From a virus: a stretch of 27,583 nt of DNA. The position numbers and the translations under genes are program-made. The first letter of the stretch is position 1. Every line of letters starts with the position of its first letter. The stretch spans positions 1 through 27,583 of the IMG/VR virus record IMGVR_UViG_3300031841_000014, one strand, 5' to 3'. The notes below the pieces were generated by a model. That model worked only from the letters and a program-made list of their open reading frames with translations. It made no database searches and had not been told where the DNA came from. Shown in pieces: positions 1 through 7,637 of this stretch.

Positions 1-60
1 AACGACACAGAAGATACACCTACAGTTTACGATTGGAACGGATCGGCTTGGACATCTTAA
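1..60 (+). CDS. C-terminal end of a probable tail/fibre protein (5' truncated by the window edge)
   Basis: The first 20 codons stay open and end in TAA at 58-60, giving a 19-residue tail rich in Thr, Asp and Trp that finishes in WNGSAWTS. Short Trp/Gly/Ser ends of this kind are common in marine-phage tail or receptor-binding proteins. It lies 14 nt before the glycine-rich fibre gene on the same strand, which supports a tail-module setting. The start and most of the protein lie outside the window, so the product is an inference from context. Confidence 0.5.
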   Translation, partial: NDTEDTPTVYDWNGSAWTS

Positions 61-74
61 TAGGAGACTAATAA

Positions 75-1982
75 ATGCCTAGAACTAATGGCGGTATAAT
101 TGGTAAAAGAAATATAACTTCTTTTGGAAAGTGTACACAAACCGTTAGAACATCTAGTACACCAAGTGCTGTAACTACACAACCAGGAACGAGACTTGTT
201 AAAACATTAATTGTTGCTGGCGGTGCTGGAGGTGGTGGTGGTAGCCCAGCATCTACTTTAGGTGGTGGAGGTGGAGGTGCTGGAGGTTTAAGAAATTTAG
301 AAATACCAGTATGTGGTAACTCTGCTCTAGGAGCAGTTACAATAGGAGGAGGTGGATCAGGAGGATCTGGTACATCTACCACTTGTGGACAAGGTAGTTC
401 TGGTAATAATTCAAGTGTAGTAATTGGATCTACAACTTACACTTCTTGTGGAGGCGGTGGAGGTGGTGGAAGAATTACATCAGGTTCTAATGCACCACAA
501 GCCAATGGTGGAAACGGAGGGTCTGGAGGTGGATCAAGTCTTGCACCTAGTGGTGTTAGTGGTGGGCCAAAAAGTTGTGCTGGTTCTGGAGTCGCTGGAC
601 AAGGTAATGATGGTGGTGCTTACAATAATAATGGAGCTGGCGGTGGTGGTGGAGCTGGATCAGTAGGAGAAGCTGGAAACGTAGATGGAACAGCTTATAG
701 TGGTGATGGCGGATCAGGAACAGATGTATCAGGTTGTTTTCCAGGAGCACCAAACTGTGCAGTTTATGCTGGCGGTGGTGGTGGAGGTGGAAATAATTGT
801 GGATCACCTAATCCTGCAACAACTGGAACAGGTGGGCCTGGCGGTGGAGGTACAGGTGGTACTTGGCCAAGTGATAATGGGGATGCAGGAACTGCAAACA
901 CTGGTGGTGGAGGCGGAGGTGGTTCTGGTAGAAATAATCCCTCTAATGGTGGTACAGGCGGAGCAGGTGGCTCTGGTATAGCCATAGTAAAAGAATTAAA
1001 CAAAGCAAGTGGTGTATGGAATTTAAAAAGTCATTTAAAAGTATTACAACAAGGAACATGGCCTAGATTTTTTTATGATGTTGACTATTTAGTAGTTGCA
1101 GGTGGTGGTGGTGGAAGCTGTGCTGGTGGTGGTGGAGGTGCTGGAGGTTATAGATCTTCTGGGTATGGCCCTTCTCCATTACGAGGATCATCAATAGAAG
1201 TTCCAGGAGGAACACATAATATTACAGTAGGAGCAGGAGGAGCAGGAAGTCCAGGTGGTGGATGTAATCCTGTCTCTGGTGCTGATGGGAACCCTTCAAT
1301 TGCTATATCAATTACAGCCACAGGAGGTGGTGCTGGTTCTGGTGGGCCTAGATCACCACAAGGACAAGGTCATCCTGGAGGATCTGGTGGAGGTGGTGCT
1401 GGAAATGCACCTGCAGCAGCTTCAGGTAATGCTGGAGGATTTAGTCCACCAGAAGGTCAACCTGGATCAGCTCCTGCATCTAATAATGGTGCGAGAGGTG
1501 GAGGTGGTGGAGCCACTGAAGCAGGTCAAGCAGGAACAACACCTGGATATCCACCAGATAGAATAGGTGGTAGAGGAGGTGCTGGAGCACCTAATAATAT
1601 TTCAGGTTCATCACTTTCATATGCTGGTGGTGGAGGTGGTGGTGCAATTTCAACTGTTAATTTTCCATTATCAGGTGGAGCAGGTTCTCCTTGTGGAACA
1701 GGAGGTGCTGGAGGCCCATCTACAGGATGTTCAACACCAGGCCCAGGAGGTTCTGCTGGAACTACCAATAGAGGTGGTGGCGGAGGTGGAGGTGCTTACT
1801 CTGGCGGAGGATACCCTGGAGGTTATGGAGCTGGTGCTAATGGTGGATCGGGAGTTGTTATTTTAAGATTTCCATCTGCTGCAACTTTAGCAGTTACACC
1901 TTGTACTAATTCAACATCAAGTCATCCAGGTGGAGATAAGCTAGCAACTTTTACAGTTTCAGGAACATTGACAGTTTCATAA
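75..1982 (+). CDS. Glycine-rich tail fibre/adhesin-like protein with a duplicated poly-Gly domain
   Basis: A 635-residue protein that I take to be a distal tail or receptor-binding protein. Two homologous glycine-rich domains lie in tandem. Domain 1 spans about 43-306, opening with LIVAGG and closing with GGSGIAIVKE. Domain 2 spans about 338-599, opening with DYLVVAGGGGG and closing with GGSGVVILRF. The linker, about 307-337, contains VWNLKSHLKVLQQGTWP, and the C-terminus (600-635) is a Thr/Ser-rich strand segment ending FTVSGTLTVS. Gly runs alternate with Cys, Asn and Pro loops, as in poly-glycine-II bundles of T-even-type adhesins (established for S16 gp38; similarity here is by composition only). 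A good Shine-Dalgarno, TAGGAGA, sits 7 nt before the ATG. Long Pro-rich and Val/Leu-rich reading frames in the other frames are artefacts of the GGN codons. The role is inferred; the domain duplication is directly visible. Confidence 0.75.
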   Translation: MPRTNGGIIGKRNITSFGKCTQTVRTSSTPSAVTTQPGTRLVKTLIVAGGAGGGGGSPASTLGGGGGGAGGLRNLEIPVCGNSALGAVTIGGGGSGGSGTSTTCGQGSSGNNSSVVIGSTTYTSCGGGGGGGRITSGSNAPQANGGNGGSGGGSSLAPSGVSGGPKSCAGSGVAGQGNDGGAYNNNGAGGGGGAGSVGEAGNVDGTAYSGDGGSGTDVSGCFPGAPNCAVYAGGGGGGGNNCGSPNPATTGTGGPGGGGTGGTWPSDNGDAGTANTGGGGGGGSGRNNPSNGGTGGAGGSGIAIVKELNKASGVWNLKSHLKVLQQGTWPRFFYDVDYLVVAGGGGGSCAGGGGGAGGYRSSGYGPSPLRGSSIEVPGGTHNITVGAGGAGSPGGGCNPVSGADGNPSIAISITATGGGAGSGGPRSPQGQGHPGGSGGGGAGNAPAAASGNAGGFSPPEGQPGSAPASNNGARGGGGGATEAGQAGTTPGYPPDRIGGRGGAGAPNNISGSSLSYAGGGGGGAISTVNFPLSGGAGSPCGTGGAGGPSTGCSTPGPGGSAGTTNRGGGGGGGAYSGGGYPGGYGAGANGGSGVVILRFPSAATLAVTPCTNSTSSHPGGDKLATFTVSGTLTVS

Positions 1983-1994
1983 AATTAATACCCC

Positions 1995-2023
1995 TTGACA
2001 ATTTTAGATAACACTAGTATAAT
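1995..2023 (+). promoter_or_regulatory. Perfect sigma70 promoter in front of the oxygenase genes
   Basis: TTGACA at 1995-2000 and TATAAT at 2018-2023 are separated by exactly 17 nt, a full consensus match. Transcription should begin about 2030-2032, at or next to the ATG at 2032, so the transcript would be leaderless or nearly so. The promoter lies in the 49-nt gap after the fibre gene. I see no terminator before it, so late read-through would also reach these genes. Confidence 0.8.
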
Positions 2024-2031
2024 ATAAGGGT

Positions 2032-2661
2032 ATGAATTTAACAAATTATTATTATTATTTTAAAAGTGCAATACCAGAAAGAATATGTGATGATATTGTA
2101 CGATATGGAAAATCATTACAAGATCAAATGGCAGTTACTGGAGGCTATGGTAATAGACCATTAAATGAAAATCAAGTTAAAGATTTAAAAAAGAAAAGAA
2201 ATTCAGATATTGTCTGGATGAATGATCCATGGATTTACAAAGAAATACAACCATATGTTAATCAAGCAAATGTAAGTGCAGGTTGGAATTTTCAATGGGA
2301 TTGGTCTGAGTCTTGTCAATTTACAAAATATACTAAAGGTCAATTTTATGATTGGCATTGTGATAGTTGGGATCAACCTTATACTAGGCAAATTGATAAT
2401 GATCCATCACATGGTAAAATTAGAAAGTTATCTGTAACAGTTACATTATCAGATCCAAAAGAATATAAAGGTGGTGAATTAGAATTTGATTTTAGAAATC
2501 TAGATCCTGATAAACCTAGAAAACCTATAAAGTGTAAAGAGATATTACCTAAAGGAAGTTTAGTAGTATTCCCCTCGTTTGTATGGCATCGAGTATGCCC
2601 AGTAAAAAAAGGCTCAAGACATAGTTTAGTTATATGGAATCTTGGTTGGCCATTTAGATAA
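2032..2661 (+). CDS. 2-oxoglutarate/Fe(II)-dependent oxygenase (first of three)
   Basis: A 209-residue enzyme of the double-stranded beta-helix 2OG-Fe(II) dioxygenase superfamily, PKHD/prolyl-hydroxylase-like. Such enzymes couple decarboxylation of 2-oxoglutarate to hydroxylation of a protein or small-molecule substrate. The iron ligands are readable: H109-C-D111 in YDWHCDSW and distal H186 in PSFVWHRV, with R196 in GSRHSLVIW as the likely 2-oxoglutarate-binding Arg. KLSVTVTLS (132-140), GGELEFDF (147-154) and KGSLVVFPSF (174-183) are the core strands. Length suits a single-domain enzyme. The ATG is within about 2 nt of the predicted transcription start and no spaced Shine-Dalgarno exists (AAGGG lies 1 nt from the ATG). 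Even so, the hydrophobic N-terminus NYYYYFKSAIPERICDDIV looks like the start of this fold, so I keep it. The substrate cannot be told. Confidence 0.85.
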   Translation: MNLTNYYYYFKSAIPERICDDIVRYGKSLQDQMAVTGGYGNRPLNENQVKDLKKKRNSDIVWMNDPWIYKEIQPYVNQANVSAGWNFQWDWSESCQFTKYTKGQFYDWHCDSWDQPYTRQIDNDPSHGKIRKLSVTVTLSDPKEYKGGELEFDFRNLDPDKPRKPIKCKEILPKGSLVVFPSFVWHRVCPVKKGSRHSLVIWNLGWPFR

Positions 2662-2668
2662 GGAGAAT

Positions 2669-3376
2669 ATGAAAAAGAAAAAAACTAAAAACTTAAAAAC
2701 AGAATTACAGTTTCCAAAACAATTAAATAGGGAAGATTTATTTAGTTGCCCAATATGGCATGGTGACGAACCAGGATTTGTAAATGAATTAAATAATGCA
2801 TCTGATAAGTATATTGAAGATTCTAAAAAAAATTTAAAAGAGTCAATAGATAAAAGAAATAAAAAGTTTGGAAATAAAGGAGACATGGGTCATGTGTTTC
2901 ATTCAACATCATTAATAGGTGATCCTAAGTTTAAAAAGTTACAAGATTATGTAGGTGCAACAGCACATAATTTGTTAACTGAAATGGGCTTTGATTTAAC
3001 AAATTATACAGTATTTATTACAGAAATGTGGGTGCAAGAGTTTGCTAAGAAAGGTGGAGGACATCATACATTACATACACATTGGAATGGGCATATATCT
3101 GGTTTTTATTTTTTAAAAGCAAGTGATGTTACATCTATGCCCTTATTTGAAGACCCTAGACCAGGTAATGTTATGAATCTTTTACCAGAAAAAGATAAAA
3201 CAAAAGTAACATATGCATCATCACAAATTAATTATAAAGTTCAACCAGGAAGAACTATGTTCTTTCCTTCATACATGCCACACCAATACATTGTAGACAT
3301 GGGATATGAACCATTTAGATTTATACATTGGAACTGTCAGGCAATACCTAATAGTGTTTTAGATGTCAAAGCCTAA
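2669..3376 (+). CDS. 2OG-Fe(II) oxygenase, PF13759-like (second of three)
   Basis: A 235-residue protein resembling the putative 2OG-Fe(II) oxygenase family seen in marine phages and bacteria (2OG-FeII_Oxy_5 type). Visible motifs are HTLHTHWNGHISGFYFL, with candidate metal ligands H136 and H138, then LFEDPRPG at 159-166, VQPGRTMFFPSYMPHQ with distal H205, and FRFIHWN with R217 as a candidate 2-oxoglutarate contact. The ATG at 2669 is chosen over an in-frame TTG at 2642 because AAGGAG (2660-2665) is placed correctly for it and the TTG would overlap the preceding gene. Gap to the previous stop is 7 nt, so it belongs to the same operon. The N-terminal 20 residues are Lys-rich. It is only distantly like its two neighbours, so the trio is not a simple recent duplication. 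Confidence 0.78.
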   Translation: MKKKKTKNLKTELQFPKQLNREDLFSCPIWHGDEPGFVNELNNASDKYIEDSKKNLKESIDKRNKKFGNKGDMGHVFHSTSLIGDPKFKKLQDYVGATAHNLLTEMGFDLTNYTVFITEMWVQEFAKKGGGHHTLHTHWNGHISGFYFLKASDVTSMPLFEDPRPGNVMNLLPEKDKTKVTYASSQINYKVQPGRTMFFPSYMPHQYIVDMGYEPFRFIHWNCQAIPNSVLDVKA

Positions 3377-3521
3377 TGATAATATGAAAAAAGCTGTAAT
3401 ACAAGCTACCCTCGAAACTAATACTGTAAAAAATAAACCAGACTATATTAAAAACTTTATACAGTCAAATAAAAAATTAAAGGGGAAAAATATTATTAAA
3501 AATGTCGTTTCAAAAAAATAA
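3363..3521 (+). CDS. Small unknown protein between oxygenases (52 aa)
   Basis: An open frame of 52 codons starts at ATG 3363 inside the end of the second oxygenase gene (14-nt overlap) and stops at 3521, 20 nt inside the third. It fills the only space between them. The product is basic and soluble (many Lys and Asn), with no hydrophobic segment and no motif I recognise. A second ATG at 3384 (residue 8) is possible. There is no strong Shine-Dalgarno. The overlaps at both ends match the packing style of this phage, which is the main support. It could be a linking open frame only. Confidence 0.45.
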   Translation: MSKPNDNMKKAVIQATLETNTVKNKPDYIKNFIQSNKKLKGKNIIKNVVSKK

Positions 3522-4173
3522 ATATACAGTAATTAAAAAAGCAATATCAAAAGAATTAGCAAATTTTGTTTATAAATATTTTTGTAATAAAAGAAAAGTT
3601 GCAAGAGTATTATTTGATTCAAAATTTATTTCACCTTTTACAGAATATTGGGGTGTATGGAATGACCATCAAGTACCAAATACTTATTCGCATTATGGTG
3701 ACATTGCAATGGAAACTTTATTACAAGAAGTAAAACCTGTAATGGAAAAACATACTAAATTAAAATTAAGTGAAACATATTCTTATGCTAGAATATATAA
3801 AAAAGGAGATGTGTTAGCAAGACACAAAGATAGATACTCTTGTGAAATATCTACAACTTTAAATCTTGGGGGTGACCCTTGGCCAATATACTTAGATCCA
3901 ACTAATACAGATAAGCATGATCCAAGTAAAGGCCCTTATAAAGTTATAGGTAATGCTGGTATTAAAGTAGAACTAGCACCAGGTGATATGCTTGTATACT
4001 CTGGATGTGAATTAGAACATTGGAGAGAAGAATTTAAAGGTAAGGATTGTGGTCAAGTATTTTTGCATTATAATAAAGCAAAATCAAAAACTGCAAAAGA
4101 AAATCAATTTGATAAAAGACCTTTTATAGGTTTACCAGCATGGTATAAAGGTTTTAAAATAAACAATGGCTAG
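3502..4173 (+). CDS. 2OG-Fe(II) oxygenase, prolyl-4-hydroxylase-like (third of three)
   Basis: A 223-residue protein with a recognisable double-stranded beta-helix core. SYARIYKKGDVLARHKDR carries H108-K-D110, STTLNLGG (117-124) is the next core strand, and VELAPGDMLVYSGCELEHW carries distal H173. It ends CGQVFLHYN, where most relatives have an Arg or Lys that binds the 2-oxoglutarate carboxylate. Here that position seems to be Gln or His, so co-substrate use could differ. The C-terminal 30 residues extend past the fold (DKRPFIGLPAWYKGF). The start overlaps the small frame upstream by 20 nt. The purine-rich AAAGGGG lies about 16 nt before the ATG, which is far for a ribosome site. Substrate unknown; by its position it may act with the two enzymes before it. 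Confidence 0.78.
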   Translation: MSFQKNKYTVIKKAISKELANFVYKYFCNKRKVARVLFDSKFISPFTEYWGVWNDHQVPNTYSHYGDIAMETLLQEVKPVMEKHTKLKLSETYSYARIYKKGDVLARHKDRYSCEISTTLNLGGDPWPIYLDPTNTDKHDPSKGPYKVIGNAGIKVELAPGDMLVYSGCELEHWREEFKGKDCGQVFLHYNKAKSKTAKENQFDKRPFIGLPAWYKGFKINNG

Positions 4174-4291
4174 AAAGTTTAAAGATTTTGTACCAAGACC
4201 AAAACCTAAGAAACGTCCTAGGATTCACAAAAAAAATAAAAACAAACAAGAGAAGCGTAGCTTCAAAAAGTATAATCGACAGGGGAGATAA
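4166..4291 (+). CDS. Small highly basic marine-phage protein (41 aa)
   Basis: A 41-residue protein made largely of Lys and Arg, starting MARKFKDFVPRPKPKKRP and ending KKYNRQGR. I recall the FVPRPKPKKRP...KKYNRQG pattern from other marine phages next to virion genes, but its role is unknown. A nucleic-acid-binding or virion-internal role is a guess from charge. It overlaps the third oxygenase by 8 nt and shares TAATG with the next gene, whose ribosome site (AGGGGAG, 4281-4287) lies in its last codons, so the two are probably translationally coupled. Confidence 0.7.
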   Translation: MARKFKDFVPRPKPKKRPRIHKKNKNKQEKRSFKKYNRQGR

Positions 4292-5670
4292 TGGCGACAA
4301 CAGAAGATACAGTAGCATTACAGAAAGGTGCAATAGCACCTGCTCAGACAGAACAAACGGGCAGTCAAAAAGCTGTATCGTTAATTGATAGTTTAATTAC
4401 AAAACCTAGTTTACCTACGGGTACAACTATATCACCACAGTTACAGAATGTAGCACCACAAGAATTATTAGCTACTCCAGGTTTATCTGGTACGTTAGGA
4501 TTTACTGCTCCTACTACTACTGCTGCACCAACTATAGCTGCACCAGGAACTATGGCAGGAACACAAGTAGCTGCACCTACAGCTGCAAGTGCTGCACAGA
4601 TGACAGCTGCAACAGTGGCTGGACAAACTCCTACAATGACTGCTGCACAAGGAACTGTATCAGCTCCTATGACTGCAGCTCAAGGTACGATTACATCTGA
4701 TGCTACAGTAAAAGGTCAGTTAGCTGGATTACAACAAGAAGTAGAAACAGCATTAGCATCTGGTAATCCCCTACCAGTATGGGCTAGAGGTGCTGCAAAA
4801 GCTACTGAAGCTGCAATGGCTAATAGAGGATTAAGTGCTAGTTCAATGGCAGCTGAAGCATTAGCTGAAGGTATCATGAACTCTGCTATACCTATAGCTG
4901 CACAGGATGCTGCTACATACAAGCAGATGATATTTCAAAACCTGTCTAATAATCAACAGGCAGCGATTACAAATGCACAAGCATATCTTAAAATGGATAT
5001 GGCTAACTTGTCTAATAGACAGCAGGCTAATCTACAAAATATAAATACAAGACAGAATTTTTTATTATCTGACCAAGCTGCAGCTAATGCTGCATTTCAG
5101 TTTAATGCTACAAGTCAGAATCAAGTAAATCAATTTTATAGTAAACTAGCTACAACAGTTGCAGATCAAAATGCTGCTAGAGTAGATGCTATGAAAAAAT
5201 TTGCAGAAGCAGAACAAAGTAAAATTAATGCATTGAATGCACAAAATACTATTGCAGTTAACGAAGCTAATGCTAAGAGAGAAGCAACAGTAAAACAATT
5301 TAATGCAACACTAGAGAATCAAAGACAACAATTTAATGTAGCAAATCAAAGAACAATTGACCAATCAAATGTTGTTTGGAGAAGAGCAGTTAATACAGCT
5401 AATACAACTGCAGTAAATGCTGCTAATCAAGCTAATGCTCAAAACTTATTAAATCTTTCTAACTGGGGATTATCTTCAGCATGGCAGCAGTGGAGAGATG
5501 AAGCATCTTGGGTTAATACTTCTTCAGAGAATACGCAAAATAGAAATCATAACTTAGCTATGGCAGCCCTAGAAAGATCTACTACTGTAGAGTTACAAGA
5601 CAACGCTTCTAAAGATGCTATGTATCAAATGATTGGTAAGTTTGGTTTTGATTTGTTATCAGGTAAATAG
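4291..5670 (+). CDS. Ala/Thr/Gln-rich helical virion protein (probable internal/ejection protein)
   Basis: A 459-residue protein with a disordered, low-complexity first third and a long helical remainder. Residues about 60-140 are Ala/Thr/Pro-rich with an imperfect repeat (MTAAQGT twice, at 116-122 and 127-133). From about 145 onward it is Ala/Asn/Gln-rich and predicted to be almost all helix, with a conserved-looking patch LPVWARGAAKATEAAMANRG (161-180). No catalytic motif is seen. Composition, length and location at the head of a block of similar genes ending in a gp16-sized protein suggest a core or ejection protein comparable in role to T7 gp14/gp15. That assignment is inferred from position, not from a domain. 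Confidence 0.6.
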   Translation: MATTEDTVALQKGAIAPAQTEQTGSQKAVSLIDSLITKPSLPTGTTISPQLQNVAPQELLATPGLSGTLGFTAPTTTAAPTIAAPGTMAGTQVAAPTAASAAQMTAATVAGQTPTMTAAQGTVSAPMTAAQGTITSDATVKGQLAGLQQEVETALASGNPLPVWARGAAKATEAAMANRGLSASSMAAEALAEGIMNSAIPIAAQDAATYKQMIFQNLSNNQQAAITNAQAYLKMDMANLSNRQQANLQNINTRQNFLLSDQAAANAAFQFNATSQNQVNQFYSKLATTVADQNAARVDAMKKFAEAEQSKINALNAQNTIAVNEANAKREATVKQFNATLENQRQQFNVANQRTIDQSNVVWRRAVNTANTTAVNAANQANAQNLLNLSNWGLSSAWQQWRDEASWVNTSSENTQNRNHNLAMAALERSTTVELQDNASKDAMYQMIGKFGFDLLSGK

Positions 5671-5678
5671 GAGAATAA

Positions 5679-6026
5679 ATGATAAAAGATATAGTTCAAG
5701 GAGCAGTTAAAGCAGCAGGAGGCTGGGTTGGAAGTTTAATTGGTGGTGAGCCAGGCCGTGTTGTAGGATCAAAATTAGCAGGTAGTTTAATGGAAAAATT
5801 ACCAGGAGATGACAGTGGGTTTGAACCTATTAACACTGCAGTGTCACCTGTAAGATTTGGAAATAGACTAGGATTTATAAGACCAGGAATGAATAGATCA
5901 TCTAGTGTGGGTATGGCAAAAGTTGAAAATCCAGAATCTTTATATGCCGCTTGGGATGCTAGATTAAATAGATATTATTCATCAGCTTACAAAATTAAAA
6001 GAACAGTAACATCATTAAAAGCATAA
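5679..6026 (+). CDS. Small virion-block protein of unknown function (115 aa)
   Basis: A 115-residue protein 8 nt downstream of the preceding gene with a clear ribosome site, AGGAG. The first 40 residues form a Gly/Ala-rich amphipathic helix (IVQGAVKAAGGWVGSLIGG) that could touch membrane or pack in a coiled bundle. The centre is polar, and the end (ESLYAAWDARLNRYYSSAYK) is aromatic and basic. I know of no domain for it. Gene order places it among structural proteins, so a minor virion or head-tail component is likely but unproven. Confidence 0.55.
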   Translation: MIKDIVQGAVKAAGGWVGSLIGGEPGRVVGSKLAGSLMEKLPGDDSGFEPINTAVSPVRFGNRLGFIRPGMNRSSSVGMAKVENPESLYAAWDARLNRYYSSAYKIKRTVTSLKA

Positions 6027-6035
6027 GGAAAAACT

Positions 6036-6545
6036 ATGGACAAATTTAGAGAAGGCGAAGATAATCCATTCGATGCCCCAATACCTGGTCAGGGTTTAAC
6101 TGACGAGCCTGGAAACTATCCTTGGGAACATCCACCACAATTTACAGATCCAGATGAGGCTGCTGATTTTGTGTGGGATAGATTACATAGACCAGAATTT
6201 ATGGAGCAAGTAATTGCTATGTTAGATGCAGGTATACCTGTAGAAGCATTAGGTAGAATAGTTATATTTAATGGATTTATGGAAGGTAAGTGGACACCAG
6301 ATGTTGCATTTATAATTGCAGAACCAATTATGAAAATGATTGCAACTATGGGTTTAACTGCAGGCGTAGAAAAAATTAGAATGTCCATGTCAGATATTAC
6401 TAACAATGAACAAATACAATCAATTGTTAGAACTAAAGTTAATGCTGAAGAAACTGCACAAGCTGCAAAAGGTGTTAAACAAGATATTAAAAAAATAGAA
6501 AAGAAAGGTTTAATGGCTAAACCTAATAAAGAGGAGATGCAATAA
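6036..6545 (+). CDS. Conserved marine-phage virion protein (169 aa)
   Basis: A 169-residue protein with an acidic, Pro-rich N-terminus (PGQGLTDEPGNYPWEHPPQF, 18-37), a helical middle with hydrophobic stretches (IPVEALGRIVIFNGFMEG and PDVAFIIAEPIMKMIATMGL), and a Lys/Glu-rich coiled end. I recall the DEPGNYPWEHPP signature from structural proteins of marine cyanophages and pelagiphages, where it was assigned to virions. AAGGA lies 7 nt before the ATG. Its stop overlaps the next start as TAATG. Exact position in the particle is unknown. Confidence 0.6.
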   Translation: MDKFREGEDNPFDAPIPGQGLTDEPGNYPWEHPPQFTDPDEAADFVWDRLHRPEFMEQVIAMLDAGIPVEALGRIVIFNGFMEGKWTPDVAFIIAEPIMKMIATMGLTAGVEKIRMSMSDITNNEQIQSIVRTKVNAEETAQAAKGVKQDIKKIEKKGLMAKPNKEEMQ

Positions 6546-7636
6546 TGGCAATAGATTTTGGTAGAGTAGCAAGAGGTGTAGCTACAGGATATTTACAAGC
6601 AAAGATTAGAAACACAGAAGCTAATGATACACTAAAAGCTAATACATTAATGCGTGTAGGTGAAACTCTTATAGGTGAAACTATACCTAATGCTATTGCA
6701 GCAGAGAAAGAAAGAAAAACTAATTATGACATGTTAGCTTCAAGATATACTCCTGAGTTTGCTGAAGTTGCAGATGTATCTGGATATACTTTAGATACAA
6801 CAACAATGAAAAAATTAGAAGAAGATTTAAAAGCTAATAATTTAAATGAAGAAAAATTAAAGAATGCTAACTTTGCAACAGATTTTAATAATAGATATAA
6901 CGCAAGAGTTAAATCAGCAGAAGAAAAATATAATCCTATATTAAAACAATTAGGGGTTGATAATATTGGTGCTCTTGGGTATAATACAGTAGAGGCTTTA
7001 GTTAAACCTACAGAAACTACTACAAAAGATACAATGACAGATACTGTTACTCAAACTCCTATTAAGTTTGATAGCATGCAGTTATCAGAATATCTAACAA
7101 CATCCCCAATTAGTTATAATATTCCTGAAAGTGAGTTTCAAAAAGTTGCATCTACGATGAGAGAGTTTGGGCAATTCTTTACACAAGATCCTGTTACAAA
7201 AGAAATAAAAGTAAATTTAAATGATACAAATAGAGATGAGTATAATTCTTTAAGAAATATTACTCAAGAAATATCACAAAGTTATTTAGATGAAGGTGGT
7301 AAAGTAAATGTAAGTGCTGCAATGACAGCTGCAAGTAATATATTAACAAGCCAAACCAGCACTATAATTTATGGTAAACAAACTGAACAAGGTTTCTTAG
7401 AAGGTATTGTTGAAGTAGCTGATGGTCAAACAACTAAAAATTTTAGTTCTGCTACAAATAATAGATATAAAACTGATAAAGAGAAAAAACAATATTTAGC
7501 ACAAGGTTTATTTAATTTAGATGGGGGACAAGATGCACAAAGATTTTTTGCTCAAAGTTTTCCTGATACTGTGCTATTTGATGATGGAACTAAAGCAAGA
7601 GATTATTTATTAAGATTAACTGGCTTATTAAGGTAA
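6545..7636 (+). CDS. Structural protein of unknown role (363 aa)
   Basis: A 363-residue, mostly helical protein that begins with an amphipathic segment (IDFGRVARGVATGYLQAKIR) like the N-termini of ejection proteins. It contains long Lys/Glu/Asn-rich helices (about 85-130) and a Thr-rich middle, with no enzymatic motif visible. It is translationally coupled to the gene before (TAATG) and followed after 1 nt by the 1379-residue gene. The order (small, medium, giant) matches the internal-core gene block of podoviruses, so it is a plausible counterpart of an internal core protein. That is inference from order only. Confidence 0.55.
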   Translation: MAIDFGRVARGVATGYLQAKIRNTEANDTLKANTLMRVGETLIGETIPNAIAAEKERKTNYDMLASRYTPEFAEVADVSGYTLDTTTMKKLEEDLKANNLNEEKLKNANFATDFNNRYNARVKSAEEKYNPILKQLGVDNIGALGYNTVEALVKPTETTTKDTMTDTVTQTPIKFDSMQLSEYLTTSPISYNIPESEFQKVASTMREFGQFFTQDPVTKEIKVNLNDTNRDEYNSLRNITQEISQSYLDEGGKVNVSAAMTAASNILTSQTSTIIYGKQTEQGFLEGIVEVADGQTTKNFSSATNNRYKTDKEKKQYLAQGLFNLDGGQDAQRFFAQSFPDTVLFDDGTKARDYLLRLTGLLR

Positions 7637-7637
7637 T

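Noticed and set aside
68-1768. Pro-rich antisense frames and Val/Leu/Glu-rich sense frames across the fibre gene
   Set aside because: They mirror GGN codon runs of the glycine-rich protein (CCN on the opposite strand, GTG/GAG in shifted frames) and lack ribosome sites.
2642-2668. TTG start 27 nt upstream of the second oxygenase
   Set aside because: AAGGAG is positioned for ATG 2669, and the TTG would overlap the previous gene without a ribosome site. The same reasoning removed TTG starts at 18,865, 19,729 and 23,109.
4252-4269. GAAGC-GTA-GCTTC hairpin followed by AAAAA near the end of the 41-residue gene
   Set aside because: Only five pairs with a 3-nt loop, no T tract, and within coding sequence just before an overlapping start.
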